Source: an uncultured Lachnospiraceae bacterium
Lineage (GTDB): Bacteria; Bacillota; Clostridia; Lachnospirales; Lachnospiraceae
Direction: 5' to 3'
Length of the DNA: 9,244 nucleotides
Assembly (NCBI GenBank): GCA_910577065.1
Contig: CAJTLD010000001.1
Location: 1 to 9,244 of the forward strand
Part shown: in pieces, positions 1 to 7,141 of the stretch
Layout of the letters: each line of letters starts with the position of its first letter
Numbering within the stretch: position 1 is the stretch's first letter
Program-made: the position numbers and the translations under genes
The notes under the pieces: generated by a model
Told to the model about the DNA's origin: nothing
The model's database searches: none
Seen by the model: only the letters and a program-made list of their open reading frames with translations

Positions 1-850
1 TATAATGGGGGACCTCCTCCATAAGGCAGACGCGCGCCAGCGCGTATTCCGGTATAAAACATTCTTCCTTTGCGTACGGCGCGGCCTGCGGAAAAACCCT
101 GACAAAATCGCCGCAGTTTTTCAAATCCAGAAACTGCTTCGTAATCAGGTTTAGTTCCACGGAGGAACGCACGCTCGAATCCTTTCGGAACCCGCTGGTG
201 TTTTTTTCTGTTCTGCGGACCCGAAAATCCGTCAGCTTTTCCGGCAGGATATAAATTTCACTGTGAAGGCAAAGACGGATCCACATATAAAAATCCGGAA
301 GCTGCCGCAGCCCTTTCGTATACATTCCATAAGAAGCATACGCCTCCCTGCGTATTAATACGCTCGGATGGCAAAGGCAGTTCCCCTTATAAAAGAAATA
401 GCGCAGCCAGTCAAACCGGCTGCGGTTTTCCTGGTCAAAAATATGATGATAAAACCCGTTTTCATCTTCATACGGCATGCCGTTTTCGTCCACTACATGA
501 ACCTGCGTAAATACGGCGCTAACTTCCGGATGTTCTTCTAAATACGCCACTTGCTTTTTTAACTTGTCCGCTTCCCAGAAATCATCGGAATGGGCGACCG
601 CTACCAAATCCCCGTCCACAAAATGCTCCACGATATATTTGACCAAAGCGGTTCCTCTGTTAAACGGGCTTGCAACCAGCCGGATCCGCTCGTCATGGTA
701 AGACGAGAGAATCTCTACGGAGCGGTCCGACGAGCAGTCGTCATAAATAATCAGTTCAAAATCCCGGTAGGTCTGATTTAAAATACTCTCAACTGCCTGC
801 GCAATATAGGCTTCATGGTTATAAGACGTAAGAATTACAGAAACTTTCAT
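1..850 (-). CDS. Family 2 glycosyltransferase, 3' end beyond window
   Basis: Inverting-type GT-A glycosyltransferase that would add one sugar to the growing surface glycan at the cytoplasmic side of the membrane. I translated 283 residues; the frame is still open at base 1, so the C-terminus lies outside the window. The protein opens with the GT2 beta strand and SYN motif (MKVSVILTSYN), has an acidic DDCSSD nucleotide-sugar-binding patch at about residues 37-42, and has SDD at residues 89-91 followed by FWEADKL in place of a classic DxD. A second conserved patch, LPDFYMWIRL (about 184-193), sits where many GT2 enzymes carry the catalytic-base ED motif. The ATG overlaps the stop of the upstream ABC ATPase gene as ATGA, and a G-rich ribosome binding site (GGGGGAAAA) lies just before it, implying translational coupling. 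Donor and acceptor cannot be read from sequence. The family call is firm; a role in the same glycan is inferred from the operon. Confidence 0.9.
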   Translation of the reverse strand, partial: MKVSVILTSYNHEAYIAQAVESILNQTYRDFELIIYDDCSSDRSVEILSSYHDERIRLVASPFNRGTALVKYIVEHFVDGDLVAVAHSDDFWEADKLKKQVAYLEEHPEVSAVFTQVHVVDENGMPYEDENGFYHHIFDQENRSRFDWLRYFFYKGNCLCHPSVLIRREAYASYGMYTKGLRQLPDFYMWIRLCLHSEIYILPEKLTDFRVRRTEKNTSGFRKDSSVRSSVELNLITKQFLDLKNCGDFVRVFPQAAPYAKEECFIPEYALARVCLMEEVPHY

Positions 851-2187
851 TTTTCCCCCACACTTTTGCACTTTGTAACGGAAACCGTATTCGGAATATA
901 TACTTTATTCCATAACTTCGCGCTTTCCTTTTCCTCTACTTCAAATACTATGGCATTTTCTATCATGTCGTGAAATACCACCGTCGTATTCTTTACAAGC
1001 GGCGATGAAACCACGAGCGTCACGTTGTACGGGCCCGCCATCAGCGGAAGCCGCGTCGTAAATTCCGCGCAGAATATGTCTCCCGCCTCCCCTGACAGAA
1101 GCTTTATTCCTTCAAACTGCATTCCGGAACCAATGATTTCGGTATTTTTGCCGTCCCGGATATGATACCCAACCCCGACATGGGTTAGCTTAGCGCGAAG
1201 CTGGACGTAGATCCGCAGATGGATCTGCTGGTTGTATTTGTATTTTGCGCGTTCCATTCCGGCATCATCCGTCATATCCACTCTGATTACGGCCGCCTTG
1301 CCGTCGCCCTCCCTAAAACGCCGTACGCGTTTTTCAAATTCTTCATCTGCGCAAATCACCGCTTCTGACGTTTTCACAGAGCCTTCCGCCGCTTTTTCGT
1401 CCGGATTCTGGTCTCCGATTTCATTCTGCAGGGAAATATTCTCTTTATTCATATGTTCCCTTGCGCGCCGCAGATACAAATCCGCCAGTTCCGCCGCAGG
1501 ACCCTGCCGGATAATCTTACCGTTTTCCAGGTATATGCACCGTTCGCACAGCCGTTTTACAATATCCATATCATGCGTTACAAATAATACCGTAGCCCCC
1601 TGTTTCATAATCCGCGTCATCCGGGCCATACACTTAGCCTGAAACGCCGCGTCGCCGACTGACAGCGCTTCATCTACGATCAAAATTTCCGGATCCACGC
1701 TGACCGCCACCGCAAATGCCAGCCTTACAAACATCCCGCTGGAATAATTTTTTACCGGCTGGCTGATAAATTCGCCGATATCTGCAAAATCCAGGATATC
1801 CGGCACACGCTTTTCCATTTCCTCCCGTGGAATGCCGTTTAGCGTACCGGACAGATAAATATTTTCCATGCCGGAATATTCCGGGTTAAAACCTGTCCCA
1901 AGTTCCAGAAGCGCGGATATCCGGCCATGAATGTTTATCTCTCCTGAAGTGGGCGTCAGAACCCCGGTAATAATTTTAAGCAGCGTCGATTTCCCGCTGC
2001 CGTTTTTGCCGATAATACCGACAATCTCCCCTTTCCCAACGTCAAACGATACGTCCGAAAGCGCATGGAAATCCTGGTGCCGCTGCCTGGCAAACGGAAA
2101 CAGCCCCTCTAAAATACGCTTTTTATTGCTGTCATACAGCCGATAGGTTTTGGTTAAATTCCGGATGGAAATCGCATTTTCACTCAT
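847..2187 (-). CDS. Polysaccharide ABC exporter ATPase with Wzt-type C-terminal domain
   Basis: Cytoplasmic ATPase of an ABC-2 type exporter that flips lipid-linked polysaccharide or teichoic acid across the membrane (Wzt/TagH group), 446 aa. Visible motifs: Walker A GKNGSGKST (60-68), the GTGFNPEYSG stretch typical of this group (97-106), signature YSSGM (148-152), Walker B ILIVDE (168-173), D-loop ALSVGD, and the H-loop histidine in VTHD (205). After a hydrophilic linker (about 245-283), residues about 285-420 form a beta-rich domain beginning RRFREGDGKAAV and ending in LPLMAGPYNVTLVV, which matches the Wzt C-terminal layout. In Klebsiella and E. coli systems that domain binds the modified non-reducing end of the glycan. 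TagH-type proteins of similar length can carry unrelated tails, but the RFGDG-like start favours Wzt. The gene starts at an ATGA overlap with the methyltransferase, with AAAGGG 7 bases upstream. No permease partner is seen in the window. Confidence 0.95.
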   Translation of the reverse strand: MSENAISIRNLTKTYRLYDSNKKRILEGLFPFARQRHQDFHALSDVSFDVGKGEIVGIIGKNGSGKSTLLKIITGVLTPTSGEINIHGRISALLELGTGFNPEYSGMENIYLSGTLNGIPREEMEKRVPDILDFADIGEFISQPVKNYSSGMFVRLAFAVAVSVDPEILIVDEALSVGDAAFQAKCMARMTRIMKQGATVLFVTHDMDIVKRLCERCIYLENGKIIRQGPAAELADLYLRRAREHMNKENISLQNEIGDQNPDEKAAEGSVKTSEAVICADEEFEKRVRRFREGDGKAAVIRVDMTDDAGMERAKYKYNQQIHLRIYVQLRAKLTHVGVGYHIRDGKNTEIIGSGMQFEGIKLLSGEAGDIFCAEFTTRLPLMAGPYNVTLVVSSPLVKNTTVVFHDMIENAIVFEVEEKESAKLWNKVYIPNTVSVTKCKSVGEK

Positions 2188-2978
2188 CTGTTTACCCTTT
2201 CTTCGCCGGACGCAGCGTCAGATTTACGCTCCAATATAAAAATAGGCCTGTTTAAAAATTCGCCCAGTTCATCCATACGCCTGATGTTGCCGGAATTTAA
2301 GTCTTCGTACACAATTCCTTCTTCCCGGCGCACCGCAATACCTGTTTCTTTTACGATCCAATGATTTCTGGTTCCTTCCTTAAGCCAGTTTATCATCTCT
2401 TCCTTTGTACCGGTTTCAAACAGGCATCTGCCGCGATCCCCCATCCAGTTAAAACCAAGCTGGAATATAAGCCTGTCCGTATAAGAAGCCGTCTGGGCCA
2501 GTTCTTTTAAAATATGATCCTTTGCATCCCTGGTATTTTTTACGTTTCCGTAATCGTCCCCTACATGATGCAGCACGTTTAGCAGCAGTCCGACATCATA
2601 GACGGGCCCCGTATTTTCTGCAAAGGCAAAGTATTCGTTGTGTACGTTAAGCTTCTCCTCCATGCCAAGCGCTTTGGCCGCCGTCTCTACAAACTCCGCA
2701 TGGACGCTGTTGCCTTCGTATAAATCGCCTTGTTTTGCCCCTGCTTTTATCAGTTCAAACGAAAAATACCCGCAGTTGCACCCAATATCAAAAAACGAAA
2801 CGCCGTTCAGATCCAGCTTTGCACGAATATAATCCATGCGTTCCTTTTCATAACGGGATTTGACGCAAAGCTGCTCCTGCGGTATAAAACGCGCCAGTTC
2901 TTCCGGCAGGATCTGGTAATTGGAATGTTTGCTCGCCTGCCCGTATAATTCCACTAACTTTCTGATTTTACTGTCCAT
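2184..2978 (-). CDS. Class I SAM-dependent methyltransferase
   Basis: Predicted Rossmann-fold methyltransferase of 264 aa; the substrate is unknown but probably a sugar or glycan, given the neighbours. Motif I is DIGCNCGYFS (64-73), the SAM-binding glycine loop. An acidic residue that could contact the ribose is in DLYEGN (85-90). Motif II is GLLLNVLHHVGDDYG (about 130-144). The C-terminal third contains FQLGFNWMGDRG and an IFILERK strand near the end, after which the tail is polar. ATG is chosen because GAGG lies 8 bases upstream and the ATP-grasp stop is 17 bases before it. The gene ends in an ATGA overlap with the Wzt-like ATPase, a coupling reminiscent of chain-terminating methyltransferases encoded next to Wzt in ABC-dependent O-antigen loci. 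No kinase domain like that of WbdD is present. O- versus N-methylation cannot be decided from sequence. Confidence 0.88.
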   Translation of the reverse strand: MDSKIRKLVELYGQASKHSNYQILPEELARFIPQEQLCVKSRYEKERMDYIRAKLDLNGVSFFDIGCNCGYFSFELIKAGAKQGDLYEGNSVHAEFVETAAKALGMEEKLNVHNEYFAFAENTGPVYDVGLLLNVLHHVGDDYGNVKNTRDAKDHILKELAQTASYTDRLIFQLGFNWMGDRGRCLFETGTKEEMINWLKEGTRNHWIVKETGIAVRREEGIVYEDLNSGNIRRMDELGEFLNRPIFILERKSDAASGEERVNR

Positions 2979-2995
2979 ACATTTATCCTCATAAA
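2979..2995 (-). promoter_or_regulatory. Ribosome binding site of the methyltransferase gene
   Basis: The 17-base gap between the ATP-grasp stop and the methyltransferase ATG contains GAGG (2987-2990), 8 bases before the start codon. There is no room for a promoter or terminator here, so the two genes are co-transcribed. Confidence 0.7.
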
Positions 2996-4114
2996 TTATT
3001 CGTACTCGAAAAACAACCGCTCCGTATCTTCTCTTCTATAAATATCCCACTGCGCATATTCCAGAAAATCCTTAAGATACGTCTTCTCAAATCCGGAATA
3101 AAACGCAGGCTGCCTTCCGTCGGAGGACGGTTTTGTCCCGCCATGCCAAAAATACTTCGCATCCGGATGAAAAGCCCGGTTTCTTTCCTGCCGTTCCAAA
3201 AATCCATAATCCCAGAGATATTCTTCGAAAAAATTATATCCCGCGTCTACAAATAACTGGGACGGCCCCCAAAATCTGGGATTTGCCTCTATCATATAAT
3301 ACTGCCCCAAAGAGAGCCTTACTTCCACCATCACAAATCCCACATAACCTACCGACAAAAACAGTTCTTTAAACTGCTGCGCGGCAGGATGCAGGTGGAA
3401 CGTCCCCGGCCTTGCCGCCAGAATGGATTTCCCGCCCGGCTGCTGCATCAGATTTTCCTGGGAAAATGTTAAGATATGATTTCCCGTTTGATCCCTTCTG
3501 GGAAAATAATACAATAAATAAACGCTCTGCCCTTTTACATAGCGCTGGTAATAAAACGCCGCCTGGGCATATTCCCGGACAAACGCCTGGTAATCCGATT
3601 CGGAACAAATCAGTACCGGGCTGTATACGGCTCCGTCCGCATCAGAATAGGAAACCGGCTTGGCCACAAACGCCCGTTCATACCGCTCCGGAAATTTTAT
3701 TTCCTGCGGAATCCGGATGCCGCGCCCTGCACACAGCGCACAAAAACGGGACTTATCCGAAATCTGCTCATACAATGCCTGCGACGGAAGGGAAGACCGA
3801 TAGCCAAGCCTTGTAAACGTCTCCTCATAACGGAGCAGAAAACGGTTTAGCGCTTCCGTACTCGGCGCAACCAAAAACTGCCGGAACCCTTTTTCTTCCT
3901 GGGCCCTGCGGATAATCGCCGTAATCTCCGCAAGGTCTAACTGATGGTTCGTCCTGGCCGCATACACATGGGAAGCGTATTGGGTCTTAAAAATACTATC
4001 CTGCGGGGATGATGCCAAAATCAAATAGTTTTCAATCTGATTTGCAGAAAGCGTACGCAAAAACGCGGTGACGGCCCGTTGATTGTAACCCGAAAAAATA
4101 ATGATATAATCCAA
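2996..4114 (-). CDS. ATP-grasp family ligase, substrate unknown
   Basis: ATP-dependent carboxylate-amine (or thiol) ligase of the CarB-like ATP-grasp fold, 372 aa. It would activate a carboxylate as an acyl-phosphate and join it to an amine. An N-terminal Rossmann-like pre-ATP-grasp region (1 to about 115, starting DYIIIFSGYNQRAV) is followed by SDKSRF (119-124), a nucleotide-binding lysine in FVAKP (149-153), the hinge region QRYVKGQSVYL (190-200), and the metal-binding acids in VEVRL (263-267) and IEANPRFWG (275-283). The start is TTG, one base after the aminotransferase TAG, with AAAGGGG six bases upstream; no ATG lies nearby, and the TTG start preserves the whole first beta strand. It sits between a sugar aminotransferase and a methyltransferase, so an attractive but unproven role is coupling an amino acid or other acid to the amino group of a sugar. 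The family is confident; the substrate is unknown. Confidence 0.88.
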   Translation of the reverse strand: MDYIIIFSGYNQRAVTAFLRTLSANQIENYLILASSPQDSIFKTQYASHVYAARTNHQLDLAEITAIIRRAQEEKGFRQFLVAPSTEALNRFLLRYEETFTRLGYRSSLPSQALYEQISDKSRFCALCAGRGIRIPQEIKFPERYERAFVAKPVSYSDADGAVYSPVLICSESDYQAFVREYAQAAFYYQRYVKGQSVYLLYYFPRRDQTGNHILTFSQENLMQQPGGKSILAARPGTFHLHPAAQQFKELFLSVGYVGFVMVEVRLSLGQYYMIEANPRFWGPSQLFVDAGYNFFEEYLWDYGFLERQERNRAFHPDAKYFWHGGTKPSSDGRQPAFYSGFEKTYLKDFLEYAQWDIYRREDTERLFFEYE

Positions 4115-4127
4115 CCTATTCCCCTTT
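4115..4127 (-). promoter_or_regulatory. Ribosome binding site supporting a TTG start
   Basis: AAAGGGG (4121-4127) lies inside the last codons of the aminotransferase gene, six bases before TTG at 4112-4114. It decides the unusual start of the ATP-grasp gene and predicts re-initiation by ribosomes terminating at the TAG one base upstream. Confidence 0.65.
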
Positions 4128-5228
4128 CATGCTCTCAATCACACCGCATATTTTATCAACCGTATCCGGTTTTAAACCGGCATAAATCGGCAGGGTCAAA
4201 ATCCGTTTGGATATGCGCAAAGCAACGGGCGTCTGGTTTGCGTCAAACTGATCGTGGTAACAGTCATACGTACTTGTCAGAGGATAAAAATATTTTCTGG
4301 CAAAAATCTGTTCCGCCGCAAGCGCGTCATATACTTCATTGCGGGTATGGCCGTAAATTTTTTCATCAAAAAAAACAGGAAAATATGCATAATTGTGTTT
4401 TACATTTTCCTGCAGTTTCATAATCTCAACCCCTGGCAGCTTATTTAAACGTTCCGCATATTGTGCAAATACGCATTTTCTTCTGGCAATTTCCTGATCT
4501 ACATAGCGCAGGTTGCAAAGCCCCATTGCTGCCTGAAACTCGTTCATTTTGGCATTTGCACCTACATAATCCACGGTTTCCGGCCCGCGGATACCAAAAT
4601 TTTTCAGGCGGTATAAGTCCATCCCATATTCCGGATCCCCAAAACAGACTGCGCCGCCTTCAATCGTATGAAAAACCTTTGTTGCATGAAAACTGAATAC
4701 GGAAGCGTCGCCGAAATTCCCCACGCCCATTCCGCCGTATTCTTCGCCAAACGCATGGGCCGCGTCATAAATAACCTTCAATCCGTATTTTTCCGCAATC
4801 CGCCTGATTTTATTTATGTCGCAGATATTTCCATATACATGGACCGGAACAATAGCTGACGTCCGATCCGTAATCAGCGGTTCGATTTTATCCGCGTCTA
4901 GTGTAAAAGTATCCGGATCGATATCACAGAACACCGGCGTAAGCCCATTTCTCACGATTGCATGCGTCGTAGAGGAAAACGTAAACGGCGTCGTAATAAC
5001 TTCGCCCGTTAAATTCATTGCCTGGATCGCCAATTCAAGCGCCATATGCCCGTTTACCATCAAAGATACCTGGTTTACATTTAAGTATTCTTCCAGCTTT
5101 TTTTCCAGTTCCCTGTGCTTTGGCCCCATATTGGTCAGAATATGGGTATCCCACATATCTTTGATTTCTTCCATATATTCTTCAAACGGAGGCATGGAGG
5201 ATTTTGTTACAAATACCTTTTCTTCCAT
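4116..5228 (-). CDS. DegT/DnrJ/EryC1/StrS sugar aminotransferase
   Basis: PLP-dependent enzyme that transaminates a keto-sugar nucleotide, usually with glutamate as donor, to give an amino sugar for the glycan; 370 aa, normal for the family. The PLP lysine is K184 in SFHATKVFHTIEGGA, and the aspartate facing the pyridine nitrogen is D155 in YDAAHAFGEE. The substrate loop GANAKMNEFQAAMG (223-236) is also typical. The opening MPPFEEYMEEI...LTNMGPKHRELE and the HATK motif resemble VioA-type enzymes making dTDP-4-amino-4,6-dideoxyglucose, so that is my best guess for the product; other 3- or 4-amino-hexoses are possible. I chose ATG at 5228 because AAAGGTAGG sits 9 bases upstream. The frame is open for 31 more codons, but those overlap the previous gene and look unlike the family. 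The enzymes that would make the keto-sugar are not in the window. Confidence 0.93.
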   Translation of the reverse strand: MEEKVFVTKSSMPPFEEYMEEIKDMWDTHILTNMGPKHRELEKKLEEYLNVNQVSLMVNGHMALELAIQAMNLTGEVITTPFTFSSTTHAIVRNGLTPVFCDIDPDTFTLDADKIEPLITDRTSAIVPVHVYGNICDINKIRRIAEKYGLKVIYDAAHAFGEEYGGMGVGNFGDASVFSFHATKVFHTIEGGAVCFGDPEYGMDLYRLKNFGIRGPETVDYVGANAKMNEFQAAMGLCNLRYVDQEIARRKCVFAQYAERLNKLPGVEIMKLQENVKHNYAYFPVFFDEKIYGHTRNEVYDALAAEQIFARKYFYPLTSTYDCYHDQFDANQTPVALRISKRILTLPIYAGLKPDTVDKICGVIESMKGE

Positions 5229-5238
5229 CTCTTTTCGC

Positions 5239-6084
5239 CTACCTTTCCCCCAGAAAAACCACCCGGAAAAATATTCTGAGATAACGCAGCAGCCCGCGGT
5301 CTTTGTATTCCCGGAGCACATATTCCATTTCCCGGTTTAACTGCCTTACGGACATGTTTACCTGGTATCCTTCGTATTTTGCCATAAGCGGCGTCCTATA
5401 ATCCTTCAGCCTGCCGGCCCGCTTCTGCTTTGTCCGGCGGCCATACGGCGTATGGTAGCAAGACGTCACTTTGTTTACAAACCCAAAATCCGCCGCGGTG
5501 GAATAGCGCACCCACAAATCCCAGTCTTCTAAAGTATCCAGCGCTTCGTCAAATCCGCCCAGTTCCGCAAACAGGCTCCGTTCAAACAGCATACTCTGAA
5601 TTGGGATATAATTCATCGTATACAATAACAGCCTGTGAAACGGCTGTCTAAACCGGATAACGCTCCGCTTTACCCTCGGCGCCGTCACGCCGCCGCGGCC
5701 CGGCAGAATCTGATCTTCCCTGGCAACGCTGTAAACGGCTCTCTCCGGCCCGCGCATAGCTGCGTTTACAAGCGTGCTAATGTGCTCGGGCAAAAAATAA
5801 TCGTCGTCATCCAGAAAGTTCAGATACTTCCCCTCTGCAAGCTGCATCGCGCGGTTTCCCACCTTAGAACGCCCCTGCTTTGTCCCGGTCGCTTCGTAGA
5901 CATAATTTAAATCCGCATATTCTACGTCAAGCATCCGTTTGGCCGTACTTTTCCCATCTTCCACAATCACAACCTGAATATTAGGATAGGTCTGGCTTCT
6001 GATACTGTTTAGCGCCGTCTTTAAAACCTGCGGACGGCCGCATGTCCTGACAAGAACCGATACAAGCGGTTGATTTGGTTTCAT
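5239..6084 (-). CDS. Family 2 glycosyltransferase
   Basis: GT-A fold glycosyltransferase of 281 aa, predicted to act at the inner membrane face on a lipid-linked glycan. It begins PLVSVLVRTCGRPQVL, has VEDGKST (41-47) in the nucleotide-binding region, the acidic metal-binding run LDDDDYF (91-97), and EDWDLWVR (186-193) carrying the likely catalytic base. The final 30 residues are basic and hydrophobic (LRYLRIFFRVVF), suggesting membrane association. It is the first gene after the internal promoter. Its ATG has only an imperfectly spaced AGGA 13 bases upstream, but an in-frame stop lies a few codons further back and no other start precedes the first beta strand. The stop is 10 bases before the aminotransferase ATG, and its last codons supply that gene's ribosome binding site. 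Sugar specificity is unknown. Confidence 0.93.
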   Translation of the reverse strand: MKPNQPLVSVLVRTCGRPQVLKTALNSIRSQTYPNIQVVIVEDGKSTAKRMLDVEYADLNYVYEATGTKQGRSKVGNRAMQLAEGKYLNFLDDDDYFLPEHISTLVNAAMRGPERAVYSVAREDQILPGRGGVTAPRVKRSVIRFRQPFHRLLLYTMNYIPIQSMLFERSLFAELGGFDEALDTLEDWDLWVRYSTAADFGFVNKVTSCYHTPYGRRTKQKRAGRLKDYRTPLMAKYEGYQVNMSVRQLNREMEYVLREYKDRGLLRYLRIFFRVVFLGER

Positions 6085-6125
6085 ATGATAATCACTTTCC
6101 TGTCCTATTCTTTCATATCCCTGAC

Positions 6126-6154
6126 ATTATACCAGCCTTGCCAGGAAATAGCAA
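6126..6154 (-). promoter_or_regulatory. Internal sigma-A-type promoter with extended -10
   Basis: Read on the minus strand, TTGCTA (6149-6154, 4 of 6 to consensus) is followed by exactly 17 bases and a perfect TATAAT (6126-6131) preceded by TGG, an extended -10 TGn element. Transcription should start near 6119, giving a leader of about 35 bases before the GT2 gene at 6084. It lies in the widest non-coding gap of the window, directly after the stop of the previous glycosyltransferase gene. It would give the downstream genes (GT2, aminotransferase, ATP-grasp, methyltransferase, ABC ATPase, GT2) expression independent of the upstream genes. Confidence 0.72.
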
Positions 6155-6156
6155 CA

Positions 6157-7083
6157 TTATGTTTGGTAACGGCGGCAGCGCTTCCACGCCGCTTTTACTG
6201 CCTGTTTATATTGTTTTTTATAGTCCCGCAGTTCTTTGTTGCGGATACTTCTGACTGTATAAAGCAAATTCCTGTACTGATACAGTAAAAATATCTGCCA
6301 GAGCGGAGCCTTTAGATACGCGCTGCAGTAATACATCTCGCTCTCACTGATGCACCGGAACATAAACGGCTTCATCCGATCCGTCGTATGCCCGTGGCGA
6401 TGTTCCACAACCGCTTTCGGGCAGTAATGTGTTTTTAAGCCGCGCTGAGCCATGCGGATCCCGATGATCAACTCCTCGTCATACAAAACCGTATGTTCGT
6501 CTAGCGGCGTAATCTGCCCTGCACATGCAGCAGACATCATAAAGCAGCACCCGGATACATAGTAAACATCCCTTCCCTTATCCGGATTGCGGTCCAGGCA
6601 GTAATAACGTTTCCACTTCCTGCCAAATACCAGCTTTGCAGCCGTAAAAATCTGGAATATCTCCTTCATCCCGGTTCTCATAGAACAGCAGCTATACTGC
6701 GCGCGTCCCGCCCTGTCTACAACCTTAGGCCCTGCAATCCCGGTATCCGGATGGCTCTTTAAATAAGCTGCCATGGACTGTATTGCGCCCTCGCGGAACA
6801 GGATATCATTATTGCTTATTAAAAGGTAATCGCAGCCGTCCTCCAGAGCCTTTTTAATCCCGATATTGTTGCCGCTCGCATAACCCCCGTTTTTTTTGCT
6901 TTGTAAAAAATGCACCCCGTTCGCATGGATATACTGCTTCACCGCATCCGGCATCGGCTCTGTGGACGCGTTATCCACAAGATAGACGGCATAAGCGCCG
7001 CCTTCCATGGATCGGACGGCGCTTTTCATACATTTTAAGCTGGTTTCCCACGTTTGATAGTTTAAAATAATTATTCCTGTCAT
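6157..7083 (-). CDS. Family 2 glycosyltransferase, rhamnosyltransferase-like
   Basis: Glycosyltransferase of 308 aa resembling the WbbL/RfbF rhamnosyltransferase branch of GT2. It begins MTGIIILNYQTWETSLKCM, has VDNAST (36-41), KNGGYASGNNIGIKKAL (64-80), the metal motif SNND (90-93) and the base-bearing region LYDEELIIGIRMAQRG (200-215). HRHGHTT (228-234) also resembles that branch. The C-terminus is strongly basic (KQYKQAVKAAWKRCRR), consistent with binding the inner face of the membrane. I place the start at ATG 7083 because GAGG lies six bases upstream and family members begin just before this first strand. A GTG at 7110 and an ATG at 7095 would add nine or four residues without a good ribosome binding site. 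The acceptor is unknown, and rhamnose as donor is only a family-level suggestion. An internal promoter follows immediately. Confidence 0.92.
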   Translation of the reverse strand: MTGIIILNYQTWETSLKCMKSAVRSMEGGAYAVYLVDNASTEPMPDAVKQYIHANGVHFLQSKKNGGYASGNNIGIKKALEDGCDYLLISNNDILFREGAIQSMAAYLKSHPDTGIAGPKVVDRAGRAQYSCCSMRTGMKEIFQIFTAAKLVFGRKWKRYYCLDRNPDKGRDVYYVSGCCFMMSAACAGQITPLDEHTVLYDEELIIGIRMAQRGLKTHYCPKAVVEHRHGHTTDRMKPFMFRCISESEMYYCSAYLKAPLWQIFLLYQYRNLLYTVRSIRNKELRDYKKQYKQAVKAAWKRCRRYQT

Positions 7084-7141
7084 TTGTTTCCTCATTTCTG
7101 CCGCTGGCACTATCCCCGGAACACGTCGCCGCCGGACCCTA

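Noticed and set aside
1..6. TATAAT on the plus strand at the left edge.
   Set aside because: It is inside the GT2 coding sequence (encoding HYN-type residues on the minus strand), no -35 can be seen because the window begins there, and no plus-strand gene follows.
3412..3816. Plus-strand frame of 134 codons.
   Set aside because: Antisense to the ATP-grasp gene; the protein has no recognisable motif and unusual Pro/His/Arg content.
5229..5321. 31-codon in-frame N-terminal extension of the aminotransferase.
   Set aside because: It overlaps the previous gene by about 80 bases, resembles no family N-terminus (Cys/Gly/Trp-rich), and the ATG at 5228 has its own ribosome binding site.
6105..6116. 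Three-codon upstream reading frame (ATG AAA GAA TAG) in the leader after the internal promoter.
   Set aside because: It would begin about three bases after the predicted transcript start with no room for ribosome binding; probably chance.
7084..7110. Longer GTG start of the 308-aa glycosyltransferase.
   Set aside because: No ribosome binding site precedes the GTG, while GAGG lies six bases before the ATG at 7083, where the family sequence starts.
7084..7141. GC-rich gap with repeated CCGG that might form a hairpin.
   Set aside because: The arms pair over only about four bases with a long loop and there is no following T-run, so neither a terminator nor a riboswitch is supported.
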